A stretch of 18,041 nucleotides of DNA from JBAXBF01 sp034429745 (GCA_034429745.1 DAOUFY010000152.1:1-18041); one strand, 5' to 3'. Counted from the first letter of the stretch, positions 7,851 through 15,786 are shown. Translations and numbers: made by a program. The notes: generated by a model not told the origin, from the letters alone.

Positions 7851-8431
7851 GCTGTACCTCCCATGGCTTTAGCTTTGGCTAAGATGGCTTTTAATCCATC
7901 CAGTCCTTTTATTCTTTTGGGGGTAAGATCCATACGGCCACGCAAGAGCATTCCCATGCCCATACCTGCCATTTGGACCATCCCTAATGGGTTATGGCGA
8001 AGATGATAACGAGTCGCTAAACCTAATTCAAAACTACGTCCGTAGTTTTCAACATAATCAATAAATGTAGCTGAAAAAGCGGGTGCTTCTGATGCGCTGG
8101 ATTCGCGATAATATCCTTCCTGAATCGCCATACGTTTAAGAGTGTACATGATATCCGTGATGTGAACTTCTTGAGGACAGCGGACGGTGCAGTAGTAGCA
8201 GGATACACAATACCAAGGCGTGTTGCTCTTGAGAACTGCTTCACGTTCTCCAGCTTTTATCATTTGAAAAATTGCACGCGGTGTATGCTCCATATCTGGT
8301 CCAGAGGGACATGAACCACCGCATGTTCCGCATTGAATGCACATTTCCAAGCGGCAATCGCCCGGTGTATTTTGGATTACTTCTTCCATAAAATTAGGCG
8401 CGCGGGAATTTTTAGTCGAGTTTTGAGACAT
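7847..8431 (-). CDS. hdrC: HdrC: iron-sulfur subunit of heterodisulfide reductase
   Basis: A 194-residue protein with two [4Fe-4S] ferredoxin motifs: Cys31/34/37/41 ('CIQCGTCGGSCPSG') and Cys75/78/81/85 ('CVSCYYCTVRCP'). It should relay electrons from HdrA to HdrB. The C-terminal part (about 110-194) is helical and holds 'GRSFELGLATRYHLRHNPL', as in bacterial HdrC proteins. The Met- and Gly-rich segment at 150-165 is not long or hydrophobic enough to suggest a membrane anchor like that of HdrE-linked forms, so the complex is taken as soluble. It is the first gene of the operon: ATG at 8431 follows GGAGAGGAG with a 9-nt gap, about 45 nt after a likely transcription start. Overlap with hdrB is 4 bp. 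Confidence 0.95.
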   Translation of the reverse strand: MSQNSTKNSRAPNFMEEVIQNTPGDCRLEMCIQCGTCGGSCPSGPDMEHTPRAIFQMIKAGEREAVLKSNTPWYCVSCYYCTVRCPQEVHITDIMYTLKRMAIQEGYYRESSASEAPAFSATFIDYVENYGRSFELGLATRYHLRHNPLGMVQMAGMGMGMLLRGRMDLTPKRIKGLDGLKAILAKAKAMGGTA

Positions 8432-8464
8432 GTAAATAAACTCCTCTCCATGTGAATAAATAGG

Positions 8465-8479
8465 CTAGTGCCTTACTAG
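8465..8479. promoter_or_regulatory. Short palindrome at the predicted hdr transcription start (possible operator)
   Basis: CTAGT-gcctt-ACTAG is a 5-bp inverted repeat with a 5-bp centre. It lies directly downstream of the hdr -10 box and over the predicted start point, where a bound repressor would block initiation. The arms are short, so chance is possible. Confidence 0.3.
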
Positions 8480-8482
8480 GTT

Positions 8483-8511
8483 ATTATAATTTACTTTTTC
8501 ATTCTTGTATA
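8483..8511 (-). promoter_or_regulatory. Probable sigma-A-type promoter of the hdr-mvh operon
   Basis: On the minus strand, TATACA (8511-8506) as a -35 (4/6 match to TTGACA) and a perfect TATAAT (8488-8483) as a -10 are separated by exactly 17 bp. This predicts a transcription start near 8476 and a 5' leader of about 45 nt to the hdrC ATG. It is called from sequence only. Confidence 0.6.
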
Positions 8512-8544
8512 TGAAAAAGGAATCGTTTTCTGAACCATTTTTCG

Positions 8545-8573
8545 GAGCATTAAAACAAATTCAATGTTATAAT
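8545..8573 (+). promoter_or_regulatory. Probable extended -10 promoter of the tkt-rpiB-talpgi operon
   Basis: TGTTATAAT (8565-8573) is a perfect TATAAT with the TG of an extended -10. At 17 bp upstream there is only a poor -35 (GAGCAT, 8545-8550), which an extended -10 can tolerate. Predicted start is near 8580, giving a leader of about 78 nt before the tkt ATG. The inverted repeat TTCAATG (8560-8566) / CATTGAA (8596-8602) flanks the -10 and predicted start. Confidence 0.5.
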
Positions 8574-8657
8574 GTTTATTGTTTAAGTGCAAATGCATTG
8601 AACTTATTTAAAAAATCCTCAGATGATAAATTCTTAGAATCAGGGAGATAACAACAT

Positions 8658-10700
8658 ATGTCAATACACAATGATAATCAGCTTGTTCAACGCGCAATTA
8701 ACGCGATTCGATTTCTTTCTGCAGATGGTGTCCAAAAAGCCAACTCAGGGCATCCAGGTTTGCCAATGGGTGCAGCAGCGATAGCATATACTATCTGGAT
8801 GCGGCACATGAAGCATAATCCTCAGAATCCAAAATGGATGGCAAGAGACCGCTTTATCTTATCAGGCGGGCATGGAAGTATGTTGTTGTATTCATTGCTT
8901 TATCTTTGTGGTTATGATTTATCAATGGACGAACTTAAGCGGTTTCGTCAATGGGGAAGTCGTACTCCCGGCCATCCGGAGTATGGTTTAACTCCGGGAG
9001 TTGAAGTTACGACTGGTCCTTTAGGGCAAGGCTTTGTCAATGGAGTAGGTATGGCAATAGCTCAAGCTCACTTGGCGGCAGAGTTTAATAAAGAAGGCTT
9101 TAATTTACTAGATCACTACATTTATGCTATTGTTACTGACGGCGACTTAATGGAGGGTGTAGCTTCTGAAGCGGCCTCATTGGCTGGGCACTTGAAGCTA
9201 GGACGGTTGATTTATATTTATGATGATAACCGAATCACTATTGATGGAAGCACTGACTTAACTTTCACCGAGGATAGAGGTGCGCGGTTTGCTGCTTATG
9301 GATGGCAAGTTCTGCATGTTGATGATGGGAATGATGTAGAAGCGCTTGATAAAGCTATTCAAGAAGCTAAGGTTGACGAACGTCCATCATTAATTATTTG
9401 CCGCACTCATATTGGATATGGACTACCGACGAAACAGGATAGTGAAAAAGCGCATGGTGCTCCTCCGGGAGAGGAAGAGCTGAATCAGGCTAAGAAAAAT
9501 TTGGGTTGGCCAACCGATCCCACTTTTTATGTACCTGATGATGTGCTTGCACATTTTAGAAGCTGTCTCGATAAAGGTAAGGAAGCAGAAAATACGTGGA
9601 AGGAAATGTTTGCTTCTTATCGTCAGAAATATCCTGAGTTGGCTGCAGAATTTGAAAGGAGAATAAAAGCTGAATTGCCAGCAGGGTGGGAAAAAGCAAT
9701 AGTTGAATTTAAACCAGATGAAAAAGGTATAGCTACAAGAGCAGCTTCTGGAAAAGTGATCAATGCCTTGGCAAAAGCATTGCCAGAGTTGATGGGAGGT
9801 TCGGCAGACTTAGCCCCTTCAAATAATACTTGGATAGAAGGAGTAGCAGCTTTTCAAGCAAATACCCCCCAAGGGAGAAATATGCACTTTGGTGTAAGGG
9901 AACATGCGATGGGTGCTATTCTCAATGGGATGTCTGTCTATGGGGGTATCATCCCTTATGGTGCCACGTTCTTGGTGTTTTCAGACTATTTGAGACCTGC
10001 CTTGAGAGTCTCTGCTTTGTCTCACTACCCTTGCATTTGGATTTTTACGCATGATAGCATTGGTGTAGGAGAGGATGGTCCTACACATCAACCTGTGGAG
10101 CATTTGGCATCTCTGCGGGCAATACCGAATTTAGTTACTATCCGGCCGGCGGATGCGAATGAAACTGCTGAAGCTTGGAAAGTGGCTGTTGCACGCAGAA
10201 ATGCTCCTACGGCATTAATCCTCACCCGCCAAAATTTGCCTGTGATTGATCGTTCGGTTTATACCTCTGCTTCGGAGCTAAAGCGAGGCGCATATATTCT
10301 GGCAGATATGGGTGATGATGAGCCTGAAATCATCCTGATGGCATCCGGTTCTGAAGTGAAGTTGATTCTCGAAGCTGGAATGAAATTAGCGTCGCAGGGT
10401 GTTAATGTTCGTTTGATATCTTTCCCAAGCTGGGAATTGTTTGAACAACAGGAAATCCAATATCGGGATTATATTTTGCCCAAGAAAGTGAAAGCGAGAA
10501 TTGCTGTTGAAGCGGGTGTTTCTCAAGGATGGGAACGTTGGGTAGGTGAAGATGGTGTTATCATATCCATAGAACATTTTGGCGCTTCTGCACCGGCAGA
10601 AACGTTGTTTAAGGAATTTGGTTTTACCGTTGATCATATACTAGAAAAAGCTTCCTTGTTACTTCGGAGGCGTGGCAATGAAAATAGCGGTTGGATGTGA
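8658..10700 (+). CDS. tkt: Transketolase
   Basis: A full-length 680-residue thiamine-diphosphate enzyme that moves two-carbon ketol units between pentose, hexose, triose and tetrose phosphates in the non-oxidative pentose phosphate pathway. Seen in order: 'ANSGHPGLPMGAA' (His31), 'SGGHGSMLLY' (His72), 'GPLGQG' (121-126), the ThDP/metal motif 'TDGDLMEG' (160-167) with Asn191, His266, the catalytic Glu415 in 'GVREHAMG', and 'GVGEDGPTHQPVEHLASLRAIP' across about 469-490. It is encoded as one chain, not as the split N/C pair common in Clostridia. ATG follows GGGAGA at 9 nt. The last eight codons run over the start of rpiB (23-nt overlap), so the tail 'GNENSGWM' is probably not conserved. It starts an operon with rpiB and the transaldolase-PGI fusion, divergent from hdrC. 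Confidence 0.97.
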   Translation: MSIHNDNQLVQRAINAIRFLSADGVQKANSGHPGLPMGAAAIAYTIWMRHMKHNPQNPKWMARDRFILSGGHGSMLLYSLLYLCGYDLSMDELKRFRQWGSRTPGHPEYGLTPGVEVTTGPLGQGFVNGVGMAIAQAHLAAEFNKEGFNLLDHYIYAIVTDGDLMEGVASEAASLAGHLKLGRLIYIYDDNRITIDGSTDLTFTEDRGARFAAYGWQVLHVDDGNDVEALDKAIQEAKVDERPSLIICRTHIGYGLPTKQDSEKAHGAPPGEEELNQAKKNLGWPTDPTFYVPDDVLAHFRSCLDKGKEAENTWKEMFASYRQKYPELAAEFERRIKAELPAGWEKAIVEFKPDEKGIATRAASGKVINALAKALPELMGGSADLAPSNNTWIEGVAAFQANTPQGRNMHFGVREHAMGAILNGMSVYGGIIPYGATFLVFSDYLRPALRVSALSHYPCIWIFTHDSIGVGEDGPTHQPVEHLASLRAIPNLVTIRPADANETAEAWKVAVARRNAPTALILTRQNLPVIDRSVYTSASELKRGAYILADMGDDEPEIILMASGSEVKLILEAGMKLASQGVNVRLISFPSWELFEQQEIQYRDYILPKKVKARIAVEAGVSQGWERWVGEDGVIISIEHFGASAPAETLFKEFGFTVDHILEKASLLLRRRGNENSGWM

Positions 10701-11142
10701 TCATGCTGGGTTTCCACTAAAGGAAATAGTGCTTCGTACTATTGAAGAAATGGGATATGAAGCGATTGATGTCGGCACATATTCACTAGATAGAGTGGAC
10801 TTTCCAGATTTTGCAGAAAAAGTTGGGGTAGCAATTCAAGAAGGAAAAGCAGAAAGAGGAATTGCTATCTGTGGCTCAGGAGTGGGAAGCTGTATAGCTG
10901 CAAACAAAATGACGGGTATATATGCGTCAGTCTGTCATGACACCTATTCAGCACATCAAGGAGTAGAACATGACAATATGAACGTTCTCTGTTTAGGTGC
11001 CCGCATTATTGGTGTGGAATTAGCTAGGGAAATAGTTCAAGCTTTTCTAAAGGCAAAGTACTTGAATGAAGGTAATTATGCCAAAAGAGTGGAAAAGATA
11101 AAGGCTATAGAACATAGGGCAAAAGGAGAGAGGCATGAATAA
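10678..11142 (+). CDS. rpiB: Ribose-5-phosphate isomerase B (RpiB/LacAB family)
   Basis: A 154-residue isomerase that interconverts ribose-5-phosphate and ribulose-5-phosphate. Family marks are 'VGCDHAGFPLK' (Asp8-His9), 'ICGSGVG' with the catalytic Cys65, 'CHDTYSA' (86-92) and 'EHDNMNVLCLGARIIG' (97-112). I start at ATG 10678 because GGAGG (10666-10670) is 7 nt away. A GTG two codons earlier (10672) is only 1 nt from that site and would be too close. The gene overlaps the tkt 3' end by 23 nt and the transaldolase-PGI start by 8 nt, making a tightly coupled trio. A galactose-6-phosphate or allose-6-phosphate isomerase activity cannot be excluded from sequence, but the pentose-phosphate neighbours argue for ribose. 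Confidence 0.94.
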   Translation: MKIAVGCDHAGFPLKEIVLRTIEEMGYEAIDVGTYSLDRVDFPDFAEKVGVAIQEGKAERGIAICGSGVGSCIAANKMTGIYASVCHDTYSAHQGVEHDNMNVLCLGARIIGVELAREIVQAFLKAKYLNEGNYAKRVEKIKAIEHRAKGERHE

Positions 11143-13930
11143 AAAAACCAGTTCTCCAGTTGAATTGTTAACCTCATTTGGGGCTTCGCTTTGGTATGAT
11201 AATATTGAGAGAAAACTCCTTGAAAATGGAATGATCGCGGAAATGATTCAGCGCGGCGAAATCCGCGGCATTACCTCGAACCCTTCGATTTTCAATAATG
11301 CCATAGCAAAATCCTCAGATTATGATTCTGGATTAGTACCAATGGCTTGGGCTGGAAGCTCGGCAGTTCAAATATATGAACAGCTAGCTGTAGAAGATAT
11401 ACAAACTGCAGCTGATCTTTTCCTCCCTTTATATCAAAAAAGCCAAGGCTATGACGGATATGTCAGTTTAGAGGTTAGCCCCACGCTGGCTTATGATACC
11501 GAAGGAACAATAGCAGATGCTAAACGATTATGGCAATGGGTTAAACGCCCCAATTTAATGATAAAGATACCCGCTACCAAACAGGGGCTGCCGGCAATTA
11601 GACAAGCCATTGCAGCTGGTATAAATGTCAACGTTACCTTGATCTTTTCAAGGGAACGTTACAAGGAAGTTATGGAAATGTATTTAAGCGGCTTAGAGGA
11701 TAGACTAATGTCTAACGCTGAAATCAACTCTGTAGCTTCTGTTGCCTCATTTTTTATATCGAGAATTGATACAAAAGTAGATAAACTATTGGAAGAAATT
11801 GGGTCACCGAAAGCACTAGCATTAAGAGGCAAATTAGCGGTAGCCAACGCGAAATTGGCTTATCAAGATTTCAAGGCTGTTTTCAATAGTGAGCGATTTG
11901 AACGGTTGAAAGAGAAGGGAGCTAGAGTTCAGCGCCCGTTATGGGCATCAACCAGCACGAAAAATCCTAATTATAAAGATACAATTTACATAGATAATCT
12001 TATAGGGCCTTGTATTGTTAACACTACACCGCCACCTACATTAGCGGCGTTCCTAGATCATGGAAAGGCGGAGCTAACGATTGAAAAAGACCTTGATGAG
12101 GCAAAAAAAGTATTTGAAGACATCGAAGCCTTGGGCATTTCGATAGCGAAAGTAACCCAGGAATTAGAAGATGAAGGGGTAGAAGCGTTTAAACAAGCTT
12201 ATCATTCCTTGCTAACAGCAGTGGAATCTCGAGCTAATCAAAGCAGAAGTCAGCTCGGAGATTTAACTTCGCAAGTGGAGGAGCAAGTACGGCATCTGAA
12301 GGAAAATAAGTTTGTTGAACGAATGTTTGCAAAAGACCCAACACTTTGGACACAGGATCAGAGTGCTCAGGATGAAGTGCGTAACCGTCTAGGTTGGCTT
12401 GATGTATCTATTGATAAAAATAAAGAGATCATCAAAGAAGCTAATCAATTACTGCAAGAGTTGAAAGCCGAGAGATTTACTCATGCTTTGCTTTTGGGTA
12501 TGGGAGGATCCTCTTTAGCGGCAGAGGTGTATAGAGGATTATTGGATGGTGAAAATATTGAAGGTTTGGATTTGACCATCCTTGATTCCACCAATCCCAA
12601 TCAAGTTCAGGAGGCCTTAAAACGTTCTGATGTAAATAAGACATTGTATATTGTATCCAGCAAGTCGGGAGGAACCGCTGAGGTGAATGCCTTTTTAGCG
12701 GCTTGTTGGAAACTAGCTGAAGAGCAATTAAAAGATAAAGCCGGCCAGCATTTTATAGCTATCACCGATAAAGGAACAAGCTTGGAGGGTGAAGCTAGAC
12801 GCAGAGGATTCAGGAAAATTTTCTTTGCCGATCCATCTATCGGAGGACGCTATTCAGCTTTAATTGCTTTTGGTTTAGTCCCCTTTATTCTTATGGGCTT
12901 GGATGCAGAGAAATTATTGAAAAAGACTGAATGGATTTCGCGGCAATGCCATCCAGAGATCCCATATCATAGGAATCCAGCTTTATTATTAGGAATAATA
13001 CTCGGTACTGCAGCACTGGGTGGTAAAGACAAGCTGACTTTCTTGTTTGACCGAAGCATTCAATCCTTTGGCGCGTGGTTAGAACAATTGATAGCAGAAA
13101 GCAGCGGAAAGAATGGAAAAGGAATTCTCCCGATTGATGGGGAACCACTACTTGCAGAGGAAAAATATACTTTTGATCGCCTTTTCGTGTATTACCGGAA
13201 GGATGGAGAATTAGATGAGATAGTTAAAAGCATACATAACCATGGCCATCCTATCTTGGTATATAACATCGCTCAACTTTATGATTTGGGAGCAGAATTT
13301 TTCCGTTGGGAATATGCGACTGCCGTTGCTTGTTCTCTATTGGGTGTCAATGCATTTGATCAACCTGATGTTCAGGATAGTAAAAATCGAACAAAACAGG
13401 CGATACAACACTATCTCGAAAAAGGCTCTCTAAACGAAGGTGAAGCAAATTTTGACGATGGTAAGATAAGAATATATACCCCTTTGAAGCTAATTAACAA
13501 AGAAAAGCTTACTTATCCACTTAAGGATGCCATATCGCAATTCATATCCTTGAAGAATCAAGGAGATTATCTTGCGATTAATGCCTTTCTTCCAAGAAAT
13601 GAATATGTAAATAACCTTTTACAGAAGTTAAGAAGTTTTCTTCAACATATGTCCTGCTTGCCAACCACGCTAGGTTATGGACCGCGTTTCTTGCATTCAA
13701 CAGGGCAGTTGCATAAAGGAGGAGCGAATAATGGATTATTTTTAGAAATAACCGTTGATTCGGATATTTCATTACCAATACCTGATCAAAAATATACGTT
13801 CAATACATTAGAGCGAGCGCAAGCATTAGGAGATTATGAAGCTCTATGTGCGAGAAATAGACGGATAATGCGTATTCATTTTTCTTCACTTGATATGTTA
13901 GAGAAATGGATTACTGCCTTAATACAATAA
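11135..13930 (+). CDS. Bifunctional transaldolase / glucose-6-phosphate isomerase fusion
   Basis: A 931-residue fusion. Residues about 1-365 are a transaldolase: 'LWYDNIERKLL' (18-28), 'GITSNPSIFNNAI' (45-57), 'VSLEVSP' (110-116), the Schiff-base Lys144 in 'LMIKIPATKQG', and 'NVTLIFS' (166-172). It transfers a dihydroxyacetone unit between sedoheptulose-7-phosphate and glyceraldehyde-3-phosphate. Residues about 375-931 are a phosphoglucose isomerase: 'SSKSGGTAE', 'GGRYSALIAFGLVPF', and the C-terminal 'GYGPRFLHSTGQLHKGG' (847-863). It interconverts glucose-6-phosphate and fructose-6-phosphate. Both halves have their motifs, so both should be active. ATG follows AAGGAGAG and overlaps rpiB by 8 nt. 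Such Tal-PGI fusions are known in several bacterial groups. No obvious terminator follows; the 62-bp gap to the next gene has only a weak TGGAG/CTCCA repeat (13940-13961). Confidence 0.95.
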   Translation: MNKKTSSPVELLTSFGASLWYDNIERKLLENGMIAEMIQRGEIRGITSNPSIFNNAIAKSSDYDSGLVPMAWAGSSAVQIYEQLAVEDIQTAADLFLPLYQKSQGYDGYVSLEVSPTLAYDTEGTIADAKRLWQWVKRPNLMIKIPATKQGLPAIRQAIAAGINVNVTLIFSRERYKEVMEMYLSGLEDRLMSNAEINSVASVASFFISRIDTKVDKLLEEIGSPKALALRGKLAVANAKLAYQDFKAVFNSERFERLKEKGARVQRPLWASTSTKNPNYKDTIYIDNLIGPCIVNTTPPPTLAAFLDHGKAELTIEKDLDEAKKVFEDIEALGISIAKVTQELEDEGVEAFKQAYHSLLTAVESRANQSRSQLGDLTSQVEEQVRHLKENKFVERMFAKDPTLWTQDQSAQDEVRNRLGWLDVSIDKNKEIIKEANQLLQELKAERFTHALLLGMGGSSLAAEVYRGLLDGENIEGLDLTILDSTNPNQVQEALKRSDVNKTLYIVSSKSGGTAEVNAFLAACWKLAEEQLKDKAGQHFIAITDKGTSLEGEARRRGFRKIFFADPSIGGRYSALIAFGLVPFILMGLDAEKLLKKTEWISRQCHPEIPYHRNPALLLGIILGTAALGGKDKLTFLFDRSIQSFGAWLEQLIAESSGKNGKGILPIDGEPLLAEEKYTFDRLFVYYRKDGELDEIVKSIHNHGHPILVYNIAQLYDLGAEFFRWEYATAVACSLLGVNAFDQPDVQDSKNRTKQAIQHYLEKGSLNEGEANFDDGKIRIYTPLKLINKEKLTYPLKDAISQFISLKNQGDYLAINAFLPRNEYVNNLLQKLRSFLQHMSCLPTTLGYGPRFLHSTGQLHKGGANNGLFLEITVDSDISLPIPDQKYTFNTLERAQALGDYEALCARNRRIMRIHFSSLDMLEKWITALIQ

Positions 13931-13992
13931 GTGGAAAAGTGGAGGATAAGAAATTACTCCATATAAAAATATAAAAAATTAGGAGGATAGTT

Positions 13993-14742
13993 ATGAAAAC
14001 CCCAAAGTTATTTGTTTTTAGCCTGTTGATGGTTATTGTACTGGCAATGACGGCTTGTCAAGCAGCCGGCCCTAAAAAGGTGAAAGTTGTAATGGATGCA
14101 ACTTGGCCACCATTTGAGATGTTAGATGAAAAGACCAAAGAACCTATTGGTTTTGATGTTGATTTGATGAAAGCTATCGCTAAAAACCAAGGGTTTGAAG
14201 TTGAGTTTGTTAATGTTCCATTTGATTCAGCTTTAACAGGTCTTGCTCAGTGCCAATATGATGCTGCAATTTCTGCCATTACGATTACTGATGAACGCAA
14301 GAAAACAATGTTGTTTACGGAGCCATATTTTGCTGCCGGTCAAATTGTAACCGTAAGCAAGAATAATCAAGACATCAAAAGCAAAGACGACTTAAGTGGA
14401 AAAAAGATTGGAGCTATGATAGGCACAACCGGCGCAATTGAGGCTGAAAAGATCCAAGGAGCTGAGTATAAAGCCTACGATACCATTGATTTGGCATTCT
14501 TGGATGTTATGAATGGACAATTGGACGCCGTGATTGCTGATAACCCCTTAGCAGTTGGGTTTGTTGGCAAGAATCCTGATAAGTTAAAGATGGTTGGAGA
14601 AGTCTTTACGGATGAGAATTATGGTATTGCAGTTTGCAACAAACAGCCTGATCTTTTAGAGAAAATGAATAAGGGGCTAGCAGCCGTAAAAAGTGAAGGT
14701 GTTATTGAACAGTTAGTTCAGAAATGGTTAGTTCAACAGTAG
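13993..14742 (+). CDS. Amino-acid ABC transporter substrate-binding lipoprotein
   Basis: A 249-residue periplasmic-binding-protein family 3 member. A lipoprotein signal is present: Lys-containing start, hydrophobic residues 6-19, then Met-Thr-Ala-Cys22, so it is probably anchored outside the membrane at Cys22. The mature part has 'VVMDATWPPFEMLDE' near its start, 'GFDVDLMKAIAKNQG', 'SAITITDERKKTMLFTEPY' and 'GAMIGTTGAIEAEK', all typical of glutamine/histidine/arginine-type receptors. Exact ligand cannot be read off; the 'D-A-T-W-P-P-F-E' opening and 'TDERK' are shared by the polar amino-acid group. ATG follows AGGAGG 6 nt upstream. It is on the same strand 62 bp after the transaldolase-PGI gene, with no strong promoter or terminator between. 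The gene ends 28 bp before a palindromic terminator shared with a convergent permease gene. Confidence 0.92.
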   Translation: MKTPKLFVFSLLMVIVLAMTACQAAGPKKVKVVMDATWPPFEMLDEKTKEPIGFDVDLMKAIAKNQGFEVEFVNVPFDSALTGLAQCQYDAAISAITITDERKKTMLFTEPYFAAGQIVTVSKNNQDIKSKDDLSGKKIGAMIGTTGAIEAEKIQGAEYKAYDTIDLAFLDVMNGQLDAVIADNPLAVGFVGKNPDKLKMVGEVFTDENYGIAVCNKQPDLLEKMNKGLAAVKSEGVIEQLVQKWLVQQ

Positions 14743-14770
14743 TTCTTTTGGGATCGTTTACTATATTAAA

Positions 14771-14800
14771 CAAAAGACTCGCTCTAGAGCGAGTCTTTTG
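14771..14800. terminator. Perfect 30-bp palindrome, probable bidirectional intrinsic terminator
   Basis: Bases 14771-14800 are an exact palindrome (left arm CAAAAGACTCGCTCT and its reverse complement). They form a GC-rich stem GACTCGCTC with a TCTAGA centre, flanked by A4 on one side and T4 on the other. That layout gives a stem followed by a U-run on either strand, as expected between the convergent solute-binding-protein and permease genes. Confidence 0.85.
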
Positions 14801-14849
14801 CTTCTGTCATACCTTATAAAAAGCATAGGGATTAACAGATAGATTAGGT

Positions 14850-15677
14850 TCACCGGATAGTCTTGGTTCTTTTCTCAGTCCACTGAACAATGCGAGCAGT
14901 GAATAATGTCATCACAAGATATAAGAGTGCGATCATGATCCATGTCTCAATGGGATTGAAATTTGCAGCCATGAATTCGCGTCCACGGCGAGTTATATCT
15001 GCTACAGCGACCACACTAACAAGAGAGGAATCCTTTAGAAGAGATATGAGATCATTTCCTATTGGGGGAAGAATAATGCGAATGGCTTGCGGAATGATGA
15101 TATAACGCATGGCGGAAAAATATGTCATGCCGAGACTTTTGGGAGCCTCCATTTGTCCTTTGGGTATGCTTTGGATACCTGCTCGGTATATTTCGCTCAT
15201 GTATGCTGCATAACAAAAAGTAAGCCCTAAAATAGCCATCATAAGAGGATTTGCTAAATAGTTCTTAAAAGCTTCAATGTTTAAAGCAAAACCAATGCCT
15301 TGGATAACCGAAGGAAAAGCAAAATACCAAAAAAGCAATTGAACGAGGAGTGGAATTCCACGTACCACTTCGACGTAAATTGTGGCTAGCCCACTAATAA
15401 TGGGGTTGGAAGAAATTCGACAAAGAGCAAAGATTAGTCCAAAGATTAAAATCAATATAAAAGAAGCTAGGGTTGTGAAAATAGTAACAAATACCCCATC
15501 CTTGACAAATACAAGCAAGCGCCAGAAAGGATCGGGTTTAAGAATGGTTAATAATGCTATAATAAGAACAACACCAAAAACCATCAGCCACCAAGGGTCA
15601 TATTTTTGACTTTTTTCAATTTTTGTATCTTTTATTTTTGATTCAGGGAAGTTAATGGAATCGTTCATGATACTCAC
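14850..15677 (-). CDS. Polar amino-acid ABC transporter permease (HisM/GlnP family)
   Basis: A 275-residue inner-membrane permease of the polar amino-acid uptake family. A polar N-terminal stretch (1-28) is followed by hydrophobic segments at about 30-47, 61-86, 93-122, 143-160 and 243-263. Signature parts are 'VVRGIPLLVQLLFW' (104-117) and the EAA loop that docks the ATPase ('GQMEAPKSLGMTYFSAMRYI', 174-193) followed by 'IPQAIRIILPPIGND'. The GTG start at 15677 is preferred because AAAGGA lies 7 nt upstream; ATG at 15668 is the alternative and would be 16 nt away. It has its own likely promoter. It probably works with the solute-binding protein encoded just across the terminator on the other strand, but no ATPase gene is in the window. 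It may act as a homodimer. Confidence 0.93.
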   Translation of the reverse strand: MSIMNDSINFPESKIKDTKIEKSQKYDPWWLMVFGVVLIIALLTILKPDPFWRLLVFVKDGVFVTIFTTLASFILILIFGLIFALCRISSNPIISGLATIYVEVVRGIPLLVQLLFWYFAFPSVIQGIGFALNIEAFKNYLANPLMMAILGLTFCYAAYMSEIYRAGIQSIPKGQMEAPKSLGMTYFSAMRYIIIPQAIRIILPPIGNDLISLLKDSSLVSVVAVADITRRGREFMAANFNPIETWIMIALLYLVMTLFTARIVQWTEKRTKTIR

Positions 15678-15711
15678 TTACCTATCCTTTTAGTCTTTCG
15701 ATGACGGTGTT

Positions 15712-15739
15712 ATTATAACATAAGAGGGTGCATTGTTTA
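15712..15739 (-). promoter_or_regulatory. Probable promoter of the ABC permease gene
   Basis: On the minus strand TAAACA (15739-15734, 4/6 match to TTGACA) and a perfect TATAAT (15717-15712) are 16 bp apart. The -10 is preceded by TGT, giving TGTTATAAT, the same extended -10 string as at the tkt promoter. The predicted start is near 15705, about 28 nt before the GTG start. Confidence 0.55.
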
Positions 15740-15780
15740 AAACACAATTGCTTTATAAACTAAACTGGTGAAATCAATAG

Positions 15781-15786
15781 TACAAT
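15781..15786 (+). promoter_or_regulatory. Weak candidate -10 box for the fumarase operon
   Basis: TACAAT at 15781-15786 is the best -10-like hexamer before the alpha-subunit gene; it would give a leader of about 19 nt. No good -35 is visible at the right distance, so this is tentative. Confidence 0.25.

Noticed and set aside
9830..10054. Second open frame inside tkt, and similar frames opposite hdrA, mvhA and the transaldolase-PGI gene
   Set aside because: Each lies fully within a strongly conserved gene, has no ribosome binding site of note and resembles no family.
10672..10677. GTG start of rpiB
   Set aside because: Only 1 nt from GGAGG; ATG 10678 is at 7 nt and gives the usual MKIAVG-type N-terminus.
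13940..13961. TGGAG/CTCCA repeat as a terminator after the transaldolase-PGI gene
   Set aside because: Only a 5-bp stem with a 12-nt loop; too weak to support a call, so it is mentioned only in the gene entry.
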